The notes below the pieces were generated by a model, which was not told the origin of the DNA, ran no database searches, and saw only the letters and a list, made by a program, of their open reading frames with translations. The position numbers and the translations under genes are program-made. Shown here one piece after another: positions 44,211 to 52,532 of a stretch of 64,000 nucleotides of DNA. The DNA lies in assembly GCA_025360785.1 (NCBI GenBank), contig JANYBN010000045.1:1-64000 (forward strand). Direction: 5' to 3'. The DNA comes from Geobacter sp. GTDB lineage: Bacteria; Desulfobacterota; Desulfuromonadia; Geobacterales; Pseudopelobacteraceae. How positions within the stretch are numbered: position 1 is the first letter of the stretch; the number at the start of each line of letters is the position of its first letter.

Positions 44211-44789
44211 TTACCAGTTTTCGCCAAGCAGTTCAAAATGCGCTTTAGGATGCAGACAGGCTACACAGACTTCCGGAGCATTCTTACCGGTATGGAGATA
44301 CCCACAGTTACGACAGCGCCAGACAACATCGCCATCTCTGGTAAAGACGCGGCCGGCATCGATATTTGCCAACAGGTCGCGATATCTTTTCCCATGCTGT
44401 TTCTCGGCTACCGCTATTGCCGTCCATACCGCTGCTATCGCCGGAAAGCCCTCTTCCCTGGCAGTAGCGGCAAACTCAGGATAAACAAGCGAATACTCTT
44501 CATGTTCGCCATCTGCAGAAGCCAGGAGATTCTCAGCCGTAGTTCCGATCTTGCCGGCTGGAAAACAAGCGGTTATTTCCAGATCACCACCTTCCAGGAA
44601 TTTAAAAAATCGTTTGGCATGTTCTTTCTCCTGATTGGCCGTTTCTTCAAAAACATCGGCAATCTGAATGAAACCCTCTTTTTTGGCAGCGCCAGCGAAA
44701 TATGTGTAGCGGTTTCTCGCCTGACTCTCTCCGGCAAATGATTTCAGCAGATTCTGCTCGGTTTTTGTCCCTTTGATTGATTTCTCCAC
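44211..44789 (-). CDS. rbr: Rubrerythrin
   Basis: A 192-residue diiron peroxidase. The ferritin-like domain has the iron-binding Glu in LLKSFAGESQARNRYTYFAG, VFEETANQEKEHAKRFFKFL, EYSLVYPEF and AEKQHGKRYRDLL; the C-terminal rubredoxin domain has CRNCGYLHTG and CVACLHPKAHFE. It reduces peroxide with NADH-derived electrons. The start is a GTG at 44789 preceded by GGAGG, giving VEKSIKGTKTEQNLLK, the family start. It lies upstream of dfx. Confidence 0.94.
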   Translation of the reverse strand: MEKSIKGTKTEQNLLKSFAGESQARNRYTYFAGAAKKEGFIQIADVFEETANQEKEHAKRFFKFLEGGDLEITACFPAGKIGTTAENLLASADGEHEEYSLVYPEFAATAREEGFPAIAAVWTAIAVAEKQHGKRYRDLLANIDAGRVFTRDGDVVWRCRNCGYLHTGKNAPEVCVACLHPKAHFELLGENW

Positions 44790-45141
44790 TTTTGTCCTCC
44801 TTTGACTAATGTTTAATACGACTATTTTTGTCCTGTTATACATCAGTTTCAGGTTTTTGCAAGCAACAAATGTATTAGCCAAAAATACTAAACTTTCAAT
44901 ATATGCCTACATTTTGAAACTTAATATTTATGTGGCTGCAGTGTCTGTCCTATGCGCAGACAATTGGCATAAATTTGAGCGCTTCGCTGATTTTACCCAG
45001 CAATAATGAGTAGATGCATGAATCATGAATATAGCAGATAAATAATTAATTTATTGCAAAGAACAATTCATTATGTATTATGTTTACAGTATTTTTTTAA
45101 TTTCATGGTTTAACTATTGATGTTACTAAGGGAGAATGGGC
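44790..45141. other. A+T-rich divergent intergenic region, about 350 bp
   Basis: Holds the rubrerythrin promoter (44835-44862) and the upstream region of the cytochrome operon. I see no coding frame with family character. A TTGGCA near 44964 lacks the matching -12 part, so I do not call a sigma54 site. Confidence 0.55.
44835..44862 (-). promoter_or_regulatory. Promoter of rubrerythrin
   Basis: TTGCAA (44862-44857), a 16-nt spacer and TATAAC (44840-44835), about 45 nt before the GTG start. Confidence 0.55.
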
Positions 45142-45945
45142 ATGAAAAAAACCTTTTGGACGATATTTATAGTCTTATGCATTACCGGTGTTGCTTTTGC
45201 AGCTCAGAGCGGCGTCAAGAAAAAACGTCCTAAACCGTTTGAATATGGCATGGTTGTCATCAACAACAATTCAACCAGAAACAATCTTGCACCGGTAATG
45301 TTTGATCACTGGGTACATAGGGAAAAATTCACCTGCCGTCTCTGCCATGTGGATATCGGTTTTGCCATGAAGGCCGGGGCAACCCAGATTAAGGCAGCTG
45401 ACAATATGCGCGGCTACTTTTGTGGCACCTGTCACAATGGCAAGATGGCATCCGGTGACAAAAAGGTCTTTGCCGCATGTTCAAATGCTGTTACTAAAGA
45501 CGACCTCTTCCGGTGCAAAAAGTGCCATACCGAAACAATAAGCTCCAGGAAAGAGGATGATTTCGATAAACTTGCCGAACGTCTTCCCAAAGGGAGGTTC
45601 GGCAATGGCATTGACTGGGAAAAAGCTGAAGAGCAAGGACTGATCAAACCTGTAGATATTCTTGAGGGTGTTTCAATAAAACGGTCAGACATGGTCAAAC
45701 AGAAGGATTTTTCCCTGACAGCCAAAACAGAGGGTATGCCTGAAATTATCTTTTCACACAAGAAACATACGGTATGGAACGGGTGCGAACTCTGCCATCC
45801 GGATCTGTTTCTTGGTGTCAAGAAGGGAAGTACAAAGTATTCGATGGTGGAAATATTTGACAATAAATACTGCGGAGCCTGCCACACCAGCGTGGCATTT
45901 CCTCTTACGGATTGTCAAAGATGTCACGCTAAGCCGCCTCAATGA
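45142..45945 (+). CDS. Six-heme c7-type cytochrome, first of a pair
   Basis: A 267-residue exported cytochrome with a signal peptide (KKTFWTIFIVLCITGVAFA). Six CxxCH sites are present in two groups of three: CRLCH, CGTCH, CKKCH, then CELCH, CGACH, CQRCH. Each group is a c7-type triheme domain, with the fold-linked His in FDHWVHREKF and FSHKKHTVWN. The layout matches paired triheme-domain proteins of metal reducers and suggests periplasmic electron transfer. The ATG at 45142 has GGGAG at good spacing. It overlaps the next cytochrome (ATGA). Redox partners are unknown. Confidence 0.92.
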   Translation: MKKTFWTIFIVLCITGVAFAAQSGVKKKRPKPFEYGMVVINNNSTRNNLAPVMFDHWVHREKFTCRLCHVDIGFAMKAGATQIKAADNMRGYFCGTCHNGKMASGDKKVFAACSNAVTKDDLFRCKKCHTETISSRKEDDFDKLAERLPKGRFGNGIDWEKAEEQGLIKPVDILEGVSIKRSDMVKQKDFSLTAKTEGMPEIIFSHKKHTVWNGCELCHPDLFLGVKKGSTKYSMVEIFDNKYCGACHTSVAFPLTDCQRCHAKPPQ

Positions 45946-46694
45946 AAAGGATATCTATTCTGTTGACAGCTCTAATCCTCTCTGCCTCTGCCTCATGGGG
46001 CGGTGAGACCTTTACTTTGCCTACCCTTCCTCCGAGGGAGGAGTTCGGTAATATAATTATGAATCGGGTTTCCGCCAGCAGCGGCGTCCTGCCGGTTGTC
46101 TTTTCGCATTGGAAACATAGGACAAAATATACCTGCCGTGTCTGCCATACAGAACTGGATTTCAACTTGAAGGCGAATACAACAGAGATACGTGCCGTTG
46201 AAATAAGAAAAGGGAAATTTTGCGGTGCCTGTCATAATGGCAAGAAAGCCTTTAAACTTAACGGGAACTGTGACAAATGCCATAGCGGTGATATCGCCTA
46301 CAATTCGGAAAAGTTTATTGAATTCGCAAAAAAAGGCTTCCCGCAAACCTCAATAGGTGATGGCATCAACTGGGTTGAAGCATTGAAAGCTGGGCTGATT
46401 ACCCCGCAGAACTTTATAAAAACAGAATCCGGCGACATCCCGTTTGATAAAAATCTGGTTCTTGAGGCGGCATGGGGCGGTATCGCTCCGGCAGTTTTTT
46501 CCCATAAAACACATATGGGGTGGCTTGAATGCAGCAATTGTCATCCTGATGTCTTCAACATTAAAAAGAAAACCACAGCACATTTTTCCATGGAGTACAT
46601 ATTGAAAGGCAAGTTTTGCGGCGCCTGTCATCTGAGGGTGGCATTTCCAATGGATGACTGCAAAAGATGCCATCCCGCAATCTCAAGGAACTGA
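45942..46694 (+). CDS. Six-heme c7-type cytochrome, second of a pair
   Basis: A 250-residue paralogue of the preceding gene with signal peptide MKRISILLTALILSASASWG and six CxxCH sites: CRVCH, CGACH, CDKCH, CSNCH, CGACH, CKRCH. The repeated pattern FSHWKH/FSHKTH precedes each triheme unit. It is co-translated with the first cytochrome through the ATGA overlap, so the two may form one complex or wire of up to twelve hemes. The heme-free middle segment (near residues 125-185) separates the triheme units. Confidence 0.92.
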   Translation: MKRISILLTALILSASASWGGETFTLPTLPPREEFGNIIMNRVSASSGVLPVVFSHWKHRTKYTCRVCHTELDFNLKANTTEIRAVEIRKGKFCGACHNGKKAFKLNGNCDKCHSGDIAYNSEKFIEFAKKGFPQTSIGDGINWVEALKAGLITPQNFIKTESGDIPFDKNLVLEAAWGGIAPAVFSHKTHMGWLECSNCHPDVFNIKKKTTAHFSMEYILKGKFCGACHLRVAFPMDDCKRCHPAISRN

Positions 46695-46695
46695 C

Positions 46696-47031
46696 ATGAG
46701 AATATTAAATAAACCAACTATAATATCGGCCCTAATCATATTTCTGTTTATCGTACCGATCATATCTCCCCGCTACCAAGGTCTAAATCCAGCTGTTTTT
46801 GCAGAGGAATTATGGCAGCAGGAGTTTATGGATATATGCTCAAAAACTGACGGGGCCATGTCATTATTGAAAGATGAACTGAAAACACTCTTACAGAGGG
46901 GTGATAAACTCAGACCTGTGGTTGATTCACTGGAGGAAACACCGAGAAAAATCTATCTCAAACGCTTGCAGAAGTGCATGAACCTGTACTCGTTCGTACT
47001 TGAATCCAAGGATACTGATAAAAAACAGTAG
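46696..47031 (+). CDS. Small exported protein of the cytochrome operon, function unknown
   Basis: A 111-residue protein with an N-terminal hydrophobic segment (IISALIIFLFIVPIISPR) that acts as a signal or anchor, then a helical domain with two Cys (MDICSKTDG, LQKCMNLY) and no CxxCH. It starts one base after the second cytochrome stop. It may be a non-heme partner or assembly factor of the cytochromes. No family is recognised. Confidence 0.7.
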   Translation: MRILNKPTIISALIIFLFIVPIISPRYQGLNPAVFAEELWQQEFMDICSKTDGAMSLLKDELKTLLQRGDKLRPVVDSLEETPRKIYLKRLQKCMNLYSFVLESKDTDKKQ

Positions 47032-47069
47032 GATGCAATTTACCGTTCGACAATATGGTTAGAAGTATA

Positions 47070-47112
47070 AACCGGGGGGCGCTAATCCATAACGCTCCCC
47101 GGTTGTTTTTTT
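47070..47112 (+). terminator. Terminator of the cytochrome operon
   Basis: Stem AACCGGGGGGCG / CGCTCCCCGGTT with one mismatch, loop of about 9 nt, then GTTTTTTT. Confidence 0.85.
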
Positions 47113-47210
47113 AAGCAATAGATATCTCTCGTTCCATGCTATAACTCAAAATCGTCCAAATTCAAAAGCAACGTAACGTAAGAAATACGCTGTCAAAATG
47201 AGAGTATCCT

Positions 47211-48596
47211 ATGACCACAACATCATTCTCCGCGCTCCACTTAAAGACCCCCATGCTCAAGAACCTCGCCTCTCTCGGTTATACCGCGATGACGCCCATC
47301 CAGACCCACACCCTGCCGCTGATTCTGGCCGGCAAGGATGTGATCGCCAAGGCGAAGACCGGCAGCGGCAAGACGGCGGCCTTCGGCATCGGCCTGCTGA
47401 CGCGCCTTGAGCTGACCTATTCGCGAGTACAGGCGTTGGTGCTTTGCCCCACCCGCGAACTGGCCGACCAGGTAGGCAAAGAGTTGCGACGCCTGGCCCG
47501 CTTTACCGACAACATCAAGGTGTTGACCCTTTGCGGCGGCGTCCCCTTCGGTCCCCAGCTCGGTTCACTGGAACATGGCGCCCATGTGGTCGTCGGCACA
47601 CCGGGCCGACTCCTCGACCATCTGCGCCGTGGCAGTCTCGACCTTACTTCACTGCAGACCCTGGTGCTTGACGAGGCCGACCGCATGCTCGACATGGGTT
47701 TTCAGGAAGATATCAGCACGCTCATCGCCGCCACCCCGCATAAGAAACAGACCCTGCTCTTTTCTGCCACCTACCCTGCGGCAATTAGCGCGCTCAGTGA
47801 GACTCTCCAGCACGAACCAGTAGAGGTCAGTGTCGATGAGACCCACGACGAGGGGGCCATTGAACAGATTCTCTACGAGGTGGCGCCGGACGAACGGACA
47901 GCGGCTGTAACGCGGATCATCAGACACTACCGCCCGGAATCGACTCTGGTCTTCTGCAACACTAAAATTGAGTGTCAGGAGGTGGCCGCTGCCCTGGCCA
48001 AGGCGGGCTTCGCGGCAGCAGCTATTCATGGCGATCTGGAACAGCGCGAACGCGATCAGGTGCTGGTCCGCTTCGCCAACAAGAGTGTTTCGATCCTGGT
48101 GGCCACCGACGTGGCGGCACGCGGTCTCGACATCAAAGAGCTGGCGGCGGTTATCAACTATGAGCTGCCCCGCAACCCGGAGATTCACACCCACCGCATC
48201 GGCCGGACCGGACGCGCGGGGGAACAGGGTCTGGCCATAAGCCTGGTGACCGCGCACGAAAACCGGCGTGTTCAGGCGATTGAGAGCGCTCTCGGCAGCA
48301 GCATCACCAGGGGAGATTCGGCCTCGTTGACGGCAGCTGCCGGCGCCACATTAACGCCCCCAATGGTGGCCCTCTGCATTGATGGCGGCCGTAAAAACAA
48401 GCTGCGTCCCGGCGATATCCTCGGTGCCCTGACCGGCGCGGGAGGGATCGCAGGGAGCGAAGTCGGCAAAATTGATGTTTTTGATTGCCACGCCTATGTG
48501 GCAGTGATGCGGGCGAGTACCGAGCAGGCTCTGACCTGCCTGACCGGAAACAAGATCAAGGGACGCTTCTTTAAGGTACGGAAAGTAGAGAGTTGA
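47211..48596 (+). CDS. dbpA: ATP-dependent RNA helicase DbpA
   Basis: A 461-residue DEAD-box helicase with AKTGSGKTAAFGIGLL, PTRELADQV, GTPGRLLDHL, DEAD, SAT, TDVAARGLDI and HRIGRTGRAG. The C-terminal domain from about residue 380 (MVALCIDGGRKNKLRPGDIL, YVAVMRASTEQAL) is the DbpA RNA-binding domain that recognises hairpin 92 of 23S rRNA, so it acts in large-subunit assembly. The gene is visibly more G+C-rich than its neighbours. It is single and follows the cytochrome terminator. Confidence 0.93.
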   Translation: MTTTSFSALHLKTPMLKNLASLGYTAMTPIQTHTLPLILAGKDVIAKAKTGSGKTAAFGIGLLTRLELTYSRVQALVLCPTRELADQVGKELRRLARFTDNIKVLTLCGGVPFGPQLGSLEHGAHVVVGTPGRLLDHLRRGSLDLTSLQTLVLDEADRMLDMGFQEDISTLIAATPHKKQTLLFSATYPAAISALSETLQHEPVEVSVDETHDEGAIEQILYEVAPDERTAAVTRIIRHYRPESTLVFCNTKIECQEVAAALAKAGFAAAAIHGDLEQRERDQVLVRFANKSVSILVATDVAARGLDIKELAAVINYELPRNPEIHTHRIGRTGRAGEQGLAISLVTAHENRRVQAIESALGSSITRGDSASLTAAAGATLTPPMVALCIDGGRKNKLRPGDILGALTGAGGIAGSEVGKIDVFDCHAYVAVMRASTEQALTCLTGNKIKGRFFKVRKVES

Positions 48597-48720
48597 TAAT
48601 GAAGGAAGCCGATTATTGAAGCCGGTGGCTAAACCATGAACATGAATATTTACACAATTATTAATACTGATGTGGTAGCCCCTTACAGGATTTTGCTAAG
48701 TTACGGTGACTTGAGGTGTA

Positions 48721-50583
48721 ATGGTGCAGAGAGCAAGCAGAGATAACAGGGGACATTGCGCATCCGTCCCATATTTTCATATCGGGATAATTCTGCTTCT
48801 GGGTATTGCTTCCTACGCCAACTCTCTCAACGTACCTTTGCAGCTTGATGATCACTCGACAATTCGCGTTTCTATCAGCCTCAATAGTGATCTGTACAGC
48901 ATACAAAGTTTTTTCCACAAGGCCAGATGGTTTACGGATATCACCTTTGCCCTGAACCGCCTTCTGCACGGAGAGCAGGTCTTGGGATACCACCTGATTA
49001 ATCTGTCAATTCATCTATCATCGGCAGGCGTCATCTATCTGCTTGTTCATCGAGCCATCGAAGCACTGAAACAAACTTTTCTTATTTTATCAGATGATGA
49101 ATGCCATCCCTTCATGCAACGCTTTATCCCGTTTGCCACGGCGGCGCTCTTTGTCTGCCACCCTGTCCAGACTCAGGCAGTCACCTATATTTCCCAGCGC
49201 TACACCTCTCTGGCGACCCTCCTCTACTTAAGCTCACTGCTGTCCTACCTTATGGCTCGTCTCTCGTTAGCAGATGAAACAAAAAAGCTGCGTATCTGGT
49301 CGTGGGGTCCGGCATGCTTCTTTTTGGCTATATTGGCGATGAAAAGCAAAGAGATCGCCTTCACGCTGCCGATTATGATAGTTGCGCTTGAGTCTTTACT
49401 TTTCAGGGGACAATTACTTAAAAACCGGCTTTTTATAGCCCTTGCTGCCGGGCTGATGCTGGTAATTCCACTTCAACTGATGTATACGCAGGGTTTGGTG
49501 AGTCCCGAGATCATTCTTAACCAAATAGCAGCGGAAACTCGAAATATTTCCAGGTCGGACTATCTGCTGACGCAGTTCAGGGTTGTGGCAACTTATCTCC
49601 GCTTGTTAATTCTTCCGGTCAATCAGAATTGGGACTACGACTATCCTGTGTATCACTCACTGTTTTACCCATCCGTGTTTGCTGCCATGCTGCTGCACAT
49701 CTCTCTGGCAGGGATAGCATTTACCCTTTTTATTCGTTCACAAAAGCAGTTGACCTCCGGCAATCCAGCGGCAGGAATATCCATGCGGATCGCGTGCCTG
49801 GGAATTTTCTGGTTCTACCTCGCCATGAGCGTAGAGTCGAGTTTGATCCCGATCAGAGACGTAATCTTTGAACACCGAGTGTATCTTCCTTCGGCCGGTT
49901 TTTTCATGGCTGCAGCGGCATGTATTGCCGGAATTGCTAACCATCGGCAGCGATTTCGCAATGGCAGTTGGATAACAATTGTACTGCTCTGTTTCGTTCT
50001 CACGTCAAGCACGATTGCCCGCAACCGGATATGGTCAGATGAAATGGTTCTGTCACAGGATGTGTTGCATAAATCGCCGAACAAGGCGAGAGCCAGCCTG
50101 GCTGTCGGTATGTTATATGTCAGAAGATTTCTGCCGGAGATGGCACTGCCGCTTTTCGTGAAAGCTGTGGAGCTTGAATCCGACCGGGACATTTACTGGA
50201 TGAACTTAAACTCTACGATCGGGATAATTGAGGAATACGAGGGGCGATGTTCAGATGGCCTGAAATATCACGCCACTGTCGAAACGGTTAACCCGGCATA
50301 CAGAACACAGTGGTTGGCAATCAGTTCCAACAACCTGGGACTTGCATATGAGCATTTGGGTAACTTAACCATGGCGCGGGAAAACTATCTGAAGGCTGTA
50401 ACCGTTAACCCGATGCTTGACCTTGCCTGGTACAACCTGGCCCTGGTAGCGGCGCGCCAGAGCGACACAGGCAATACAGCATCGTCATTGAAGGCTCTGA
50501 GAACAATCAACCCTATCCTTGAACGGCAAGCTGCAAAAACAATCCGGAAGCAACATCCTTCAGTGCAACTTAATCCGCAATAA
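48721..50583 (+). CDS. TMTC-like membrane glycosyltransferase, second copy
   Basis: A 620-residue protein with the same plan as the gene at 23377: about ten TMs, then a shorter C-terminal part with two to three TPR-like units (ARASLAVGMLYVRRFLPEMA, NNLGLAYEHLGNLTMARENY). The membrane part has SLNVPLQLDDHSTI with the DD pair and HPVQTQAVTYISQRYTSLAT. Its donor and target are unknown. GAGG is four bases before the ATG. It converges on its paralogue at 50648 with 64 bp between the stops. Confidence 0.8.
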   Translation: MVQRASRDNRGHCASVPYFHIGIILLLGIASYANSLNVPLQLDDHSTIRVSISLNSDLYSIQSFFHKARWFTDITFALNRLLHGEQVLGYHLINLSIHLSSAGVIYLLVHRAIEALKQTFLILSDDECHPFMQRFIPFATAALFVCHPVQTQAVTYISQRYTSLATLLYLSSLLSYLMARLSLADETKKLRIWSWGPACFFLAILAMKSKEIAFTLPIMIVALESLLFRGQLLKNRLFIALAAGLMLVIPLQLMYTQGLVSPEIILNQIAAETRNISRSDYLLTQFRVVATYLRLLILPVNQNWDYDYPVYHSLFYPSVFAAMLLHISLAGIAFTLFIRSQKQLTSGNPAAGISMRIACLGIFWFYLAMSVESSLIPIRDVIFEHRVYLPSAGFFMAAAACIAGIANHRQRFRNGSWITIVLLCFVLTSSTIARNRIWSDEMVLSQDVLHKSPNKARASLAVGMLYVRRFLPEMALPLFVKAVELESDRDIYWMNLNSTIGIIEEYEGRCSDGLKYHATVETVNPAYRTQWLAISSNNLGLAYEHLGNLTMARENYLKAVTVNPMLDLAWYNLALVAARQSDTGNTASSLKALRTINPILERQAAKTIRKQHPSVQLNPQ

Positions 50584-50647
50584 TTTAAACTTGTCAGTTC
50601 GGCGACGGCCTCCTGAACGAGCAGACGCAATCAGGTTTATGCGTAAA

Positions 50648-52507
50648 TCATTTGACTGTCTTCCCTTTAGCATCCTCTGCCAGAGCTGGATTGATTTTTT
50701 TTAGCTGTGTTAACGCCTCATCAGCCAGACCTTTGTCACCTATTCCGGCCGCAAGCAGTGCCAGGTTATACCAGGCCAGATCATAGGCTGGATTTGTAAT
50801 AACAGATATTTTATATGCTTTTATCGCTTTTCCCGGTTCCTTCAGATATTCGTAAGCCAATCCCATATTATTGTTGATTACACTCTCCCACCTGGCCATG
50901 TTTCTATAATCAAGAGTGCTGCTGCCCAAAGGCCCACCAGGCAATAGAAATTCCTCTCCTGTTGTGAATCTTGATTCATATCTATTCAATGCTTTCAAGG
51001 CATTACCAAAATTAACTTTAGTATTAAAGAATAAGCCGGGCTTTAACTCCATGGCACGTATGTAGAGAGGTATGGCTTTTTCCGGCATTTTCCGCACCAG
51101 ATATTCATTGGCAAGATTAGCTTGTGCAAGCCATTTGTCAGGCGATTTACTCGCAGCTTCCTGCCACAACGCAAGAGAGTTGCTCCACACCCTGTTGCGG
51201 GCTATTGTCATGAACCCGAGAATGACACAAACAGCTATAAGCATTGCCCACAATACCTTGGCGCCATTTCGTCTGCCTTGACCAACCAATGCAGCAATGG
51301 AGGCTATCGTCATGAAGAAACCGACTGAAGGCAGATAGATTCGATGCTCAAAGATTACGTCAATAATTGGAAAGATACTTGATTCAAGCGCCATTGCTAT
51401 ATAAAACCAGATAATTCCCAATGAAGCCAGTCGCTGAAACACACCTCGTAACCATTCATCAGACTGGAGATTCAGTCTGGAAACTCTGAACAGAATCGCG
51501 GCAGAGGTAACCAGAAAAGCATGTAAAGTCAGCGATAAAATCACAGGCACCGAAAAGACTGATTTATAGATAGGAGAATCCTGTACCAGGCTCTGACCAA
51601 TCGGCAGACAAAGTAAACCCAGGTAGGTTGCGACAACCCTGGTCTGAGTCAAAAAATATGTTGTTCTTGAAGTATGTTGATCTTCAGCCGTTGCATGATT
51701 CAGATCAAACAGAAAATCATCCAGCGAGCTGCCGTGCCATTTATATAATACTATAGCCAGAATTATAGTGACGAGTACTCCACAGATAGCGTAACAGCGG
51801 CGGTTAATGAGACGGCCACGGAACAGGAATATTTCCAGTATAAGCAGCATGAATGGCAATGTGACCGCAATTTGTTTGCTGCCCAAGGCCAGAAGCCATG
51901 CAACAACAGCGCTCGCAAACAGAACCCATGTTTTCAGGCATGAGCCGAACCTTTCAAGATTAAGCCGGCCCTTGAGAAAGAGAAATATTGATAACAGATA
52001 AAATAACGTCGCCAGAGATGTGTAACGCTGAATGATATAGGTAACTGCCTGGGTCTGAACGGGGTGAATAACAAACAACAGCGATACGGCAAGCGGGAGA
52101 AATAGTTCGGCCGGACTCAAATCCTCCGCGATGCATTTATTCGCGGTAAATGAAATACGTAAGGCTGAAACAGCTGAAACCATAATGAAATAGAGGAGAA
52201 TTGAGGTGGAAAGATGAATTGCATAATTTGTGAGGTGATACCCCGTAACCTGCAAACCGTGAATGCGATAGTTCAAGGCAAAGGTAATATCTGCCACACG
52301 ACGCAGACTGCCGTGAAGTATAAGTTCTAGAAGATCTTTTTTCCCATAATAATCAATACTGTAGTAGTCATCCAGAATGAAGGGTACATTAATAGAGTTA
52401 AAATATATTACCGAACTGAAAAGCACCAGCAACACTACATGGAATATCATTCTTTGGTGAATAGTTATTAAATCACAGCTTTTTGATATTTTGGTCAGTA
52501 TTTTCAA
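50648..52507 (-). CDS. TMTC-like membrane glycosyltransferase, third copy
   Basis: A 619-residue paralogue of 48721-50583, with INVPFILDDYYSIDY (DD pair), HPVQTQAVTYIIQRYTSLAT, and TPR units (AQANLANEYLVRKMPEKAIP, NNMGLAYEYLKEPGKAIKAY). The start is a TTG at 52507, preceded by only a weak AGGT; the ATG after 18 residues (MIFHVVLL) is an alternative. It is the last minus-strand gene next to the glycan cluster, which suggests that its donor could come from that cluster, but this is only contextual. Confidence 0.8.
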   Translation of the reverse strand: MKILTKISKSCDLITIHQRMIFHVVLLVLFSSVIYFNSINVPFILDDYYSIDYYGKKDLLELILHGSLRRVADITFALNYRIHGLQVTGYHLTNYAIHLSTSILLYFIMVSAVSALRISFTANKCIAEDLSPAELFLPLAVSLLFVIHPVQTQAVTYIIQRYTSLATLFYLLSIFLFLKGRLNLERFGSCLKTWVLFASAVVAWLLALGSKQIAVTLPFMLLILEIFLFRGRLINRRCYAICGVLVTIILAIVLYKWHGSSLDDFLFDLNHATAEDQHTSRTTYFLTQTRVVATYLGLLCLPIGQSLVQDSPIYKSVFSVPVILSLTLHAFLVTSAAILFRVSRLNLQSDEWLRGVFQRLASLGIIWFYIAMALESSIFPIIDVIFEHRIYLPSVGFFMTIASIAALVGQGRRNGAKVLWAMLIAVCVILGFMTIARNRVWSNSLALWQEAASKSPDKWLAQANLANEYLVRKMPEKAIPLYIRAMELKPGLFFNTKVNFGNALKALNRYESRFTTGEEFLLPGGPLGSSTLDYRNMARWESVINNNMGLAYEYLKEPGKAIKAYKISVITNPAYDLAWYNLALLAAGIGDKGLADEALTQLKKINPALAEDAKGKTVK

Positions 52508-52532
52508 GAGTGATTACCTGAACCATTATAAT

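Noticed and set aside
44960-44980. Possible sigma54 site (TTGGCA) before the cytochromes
   Set aside because: The -12 element (TTGC) is absent at the required spacing.
44882-45141. Possible GEMM riboswitch before the cytochrome operon
   Set aside because: Such RNAs occur before Geobacter cytochromes, but the conserved GCAAAGC and tetraloop-receptor parts are not present here.
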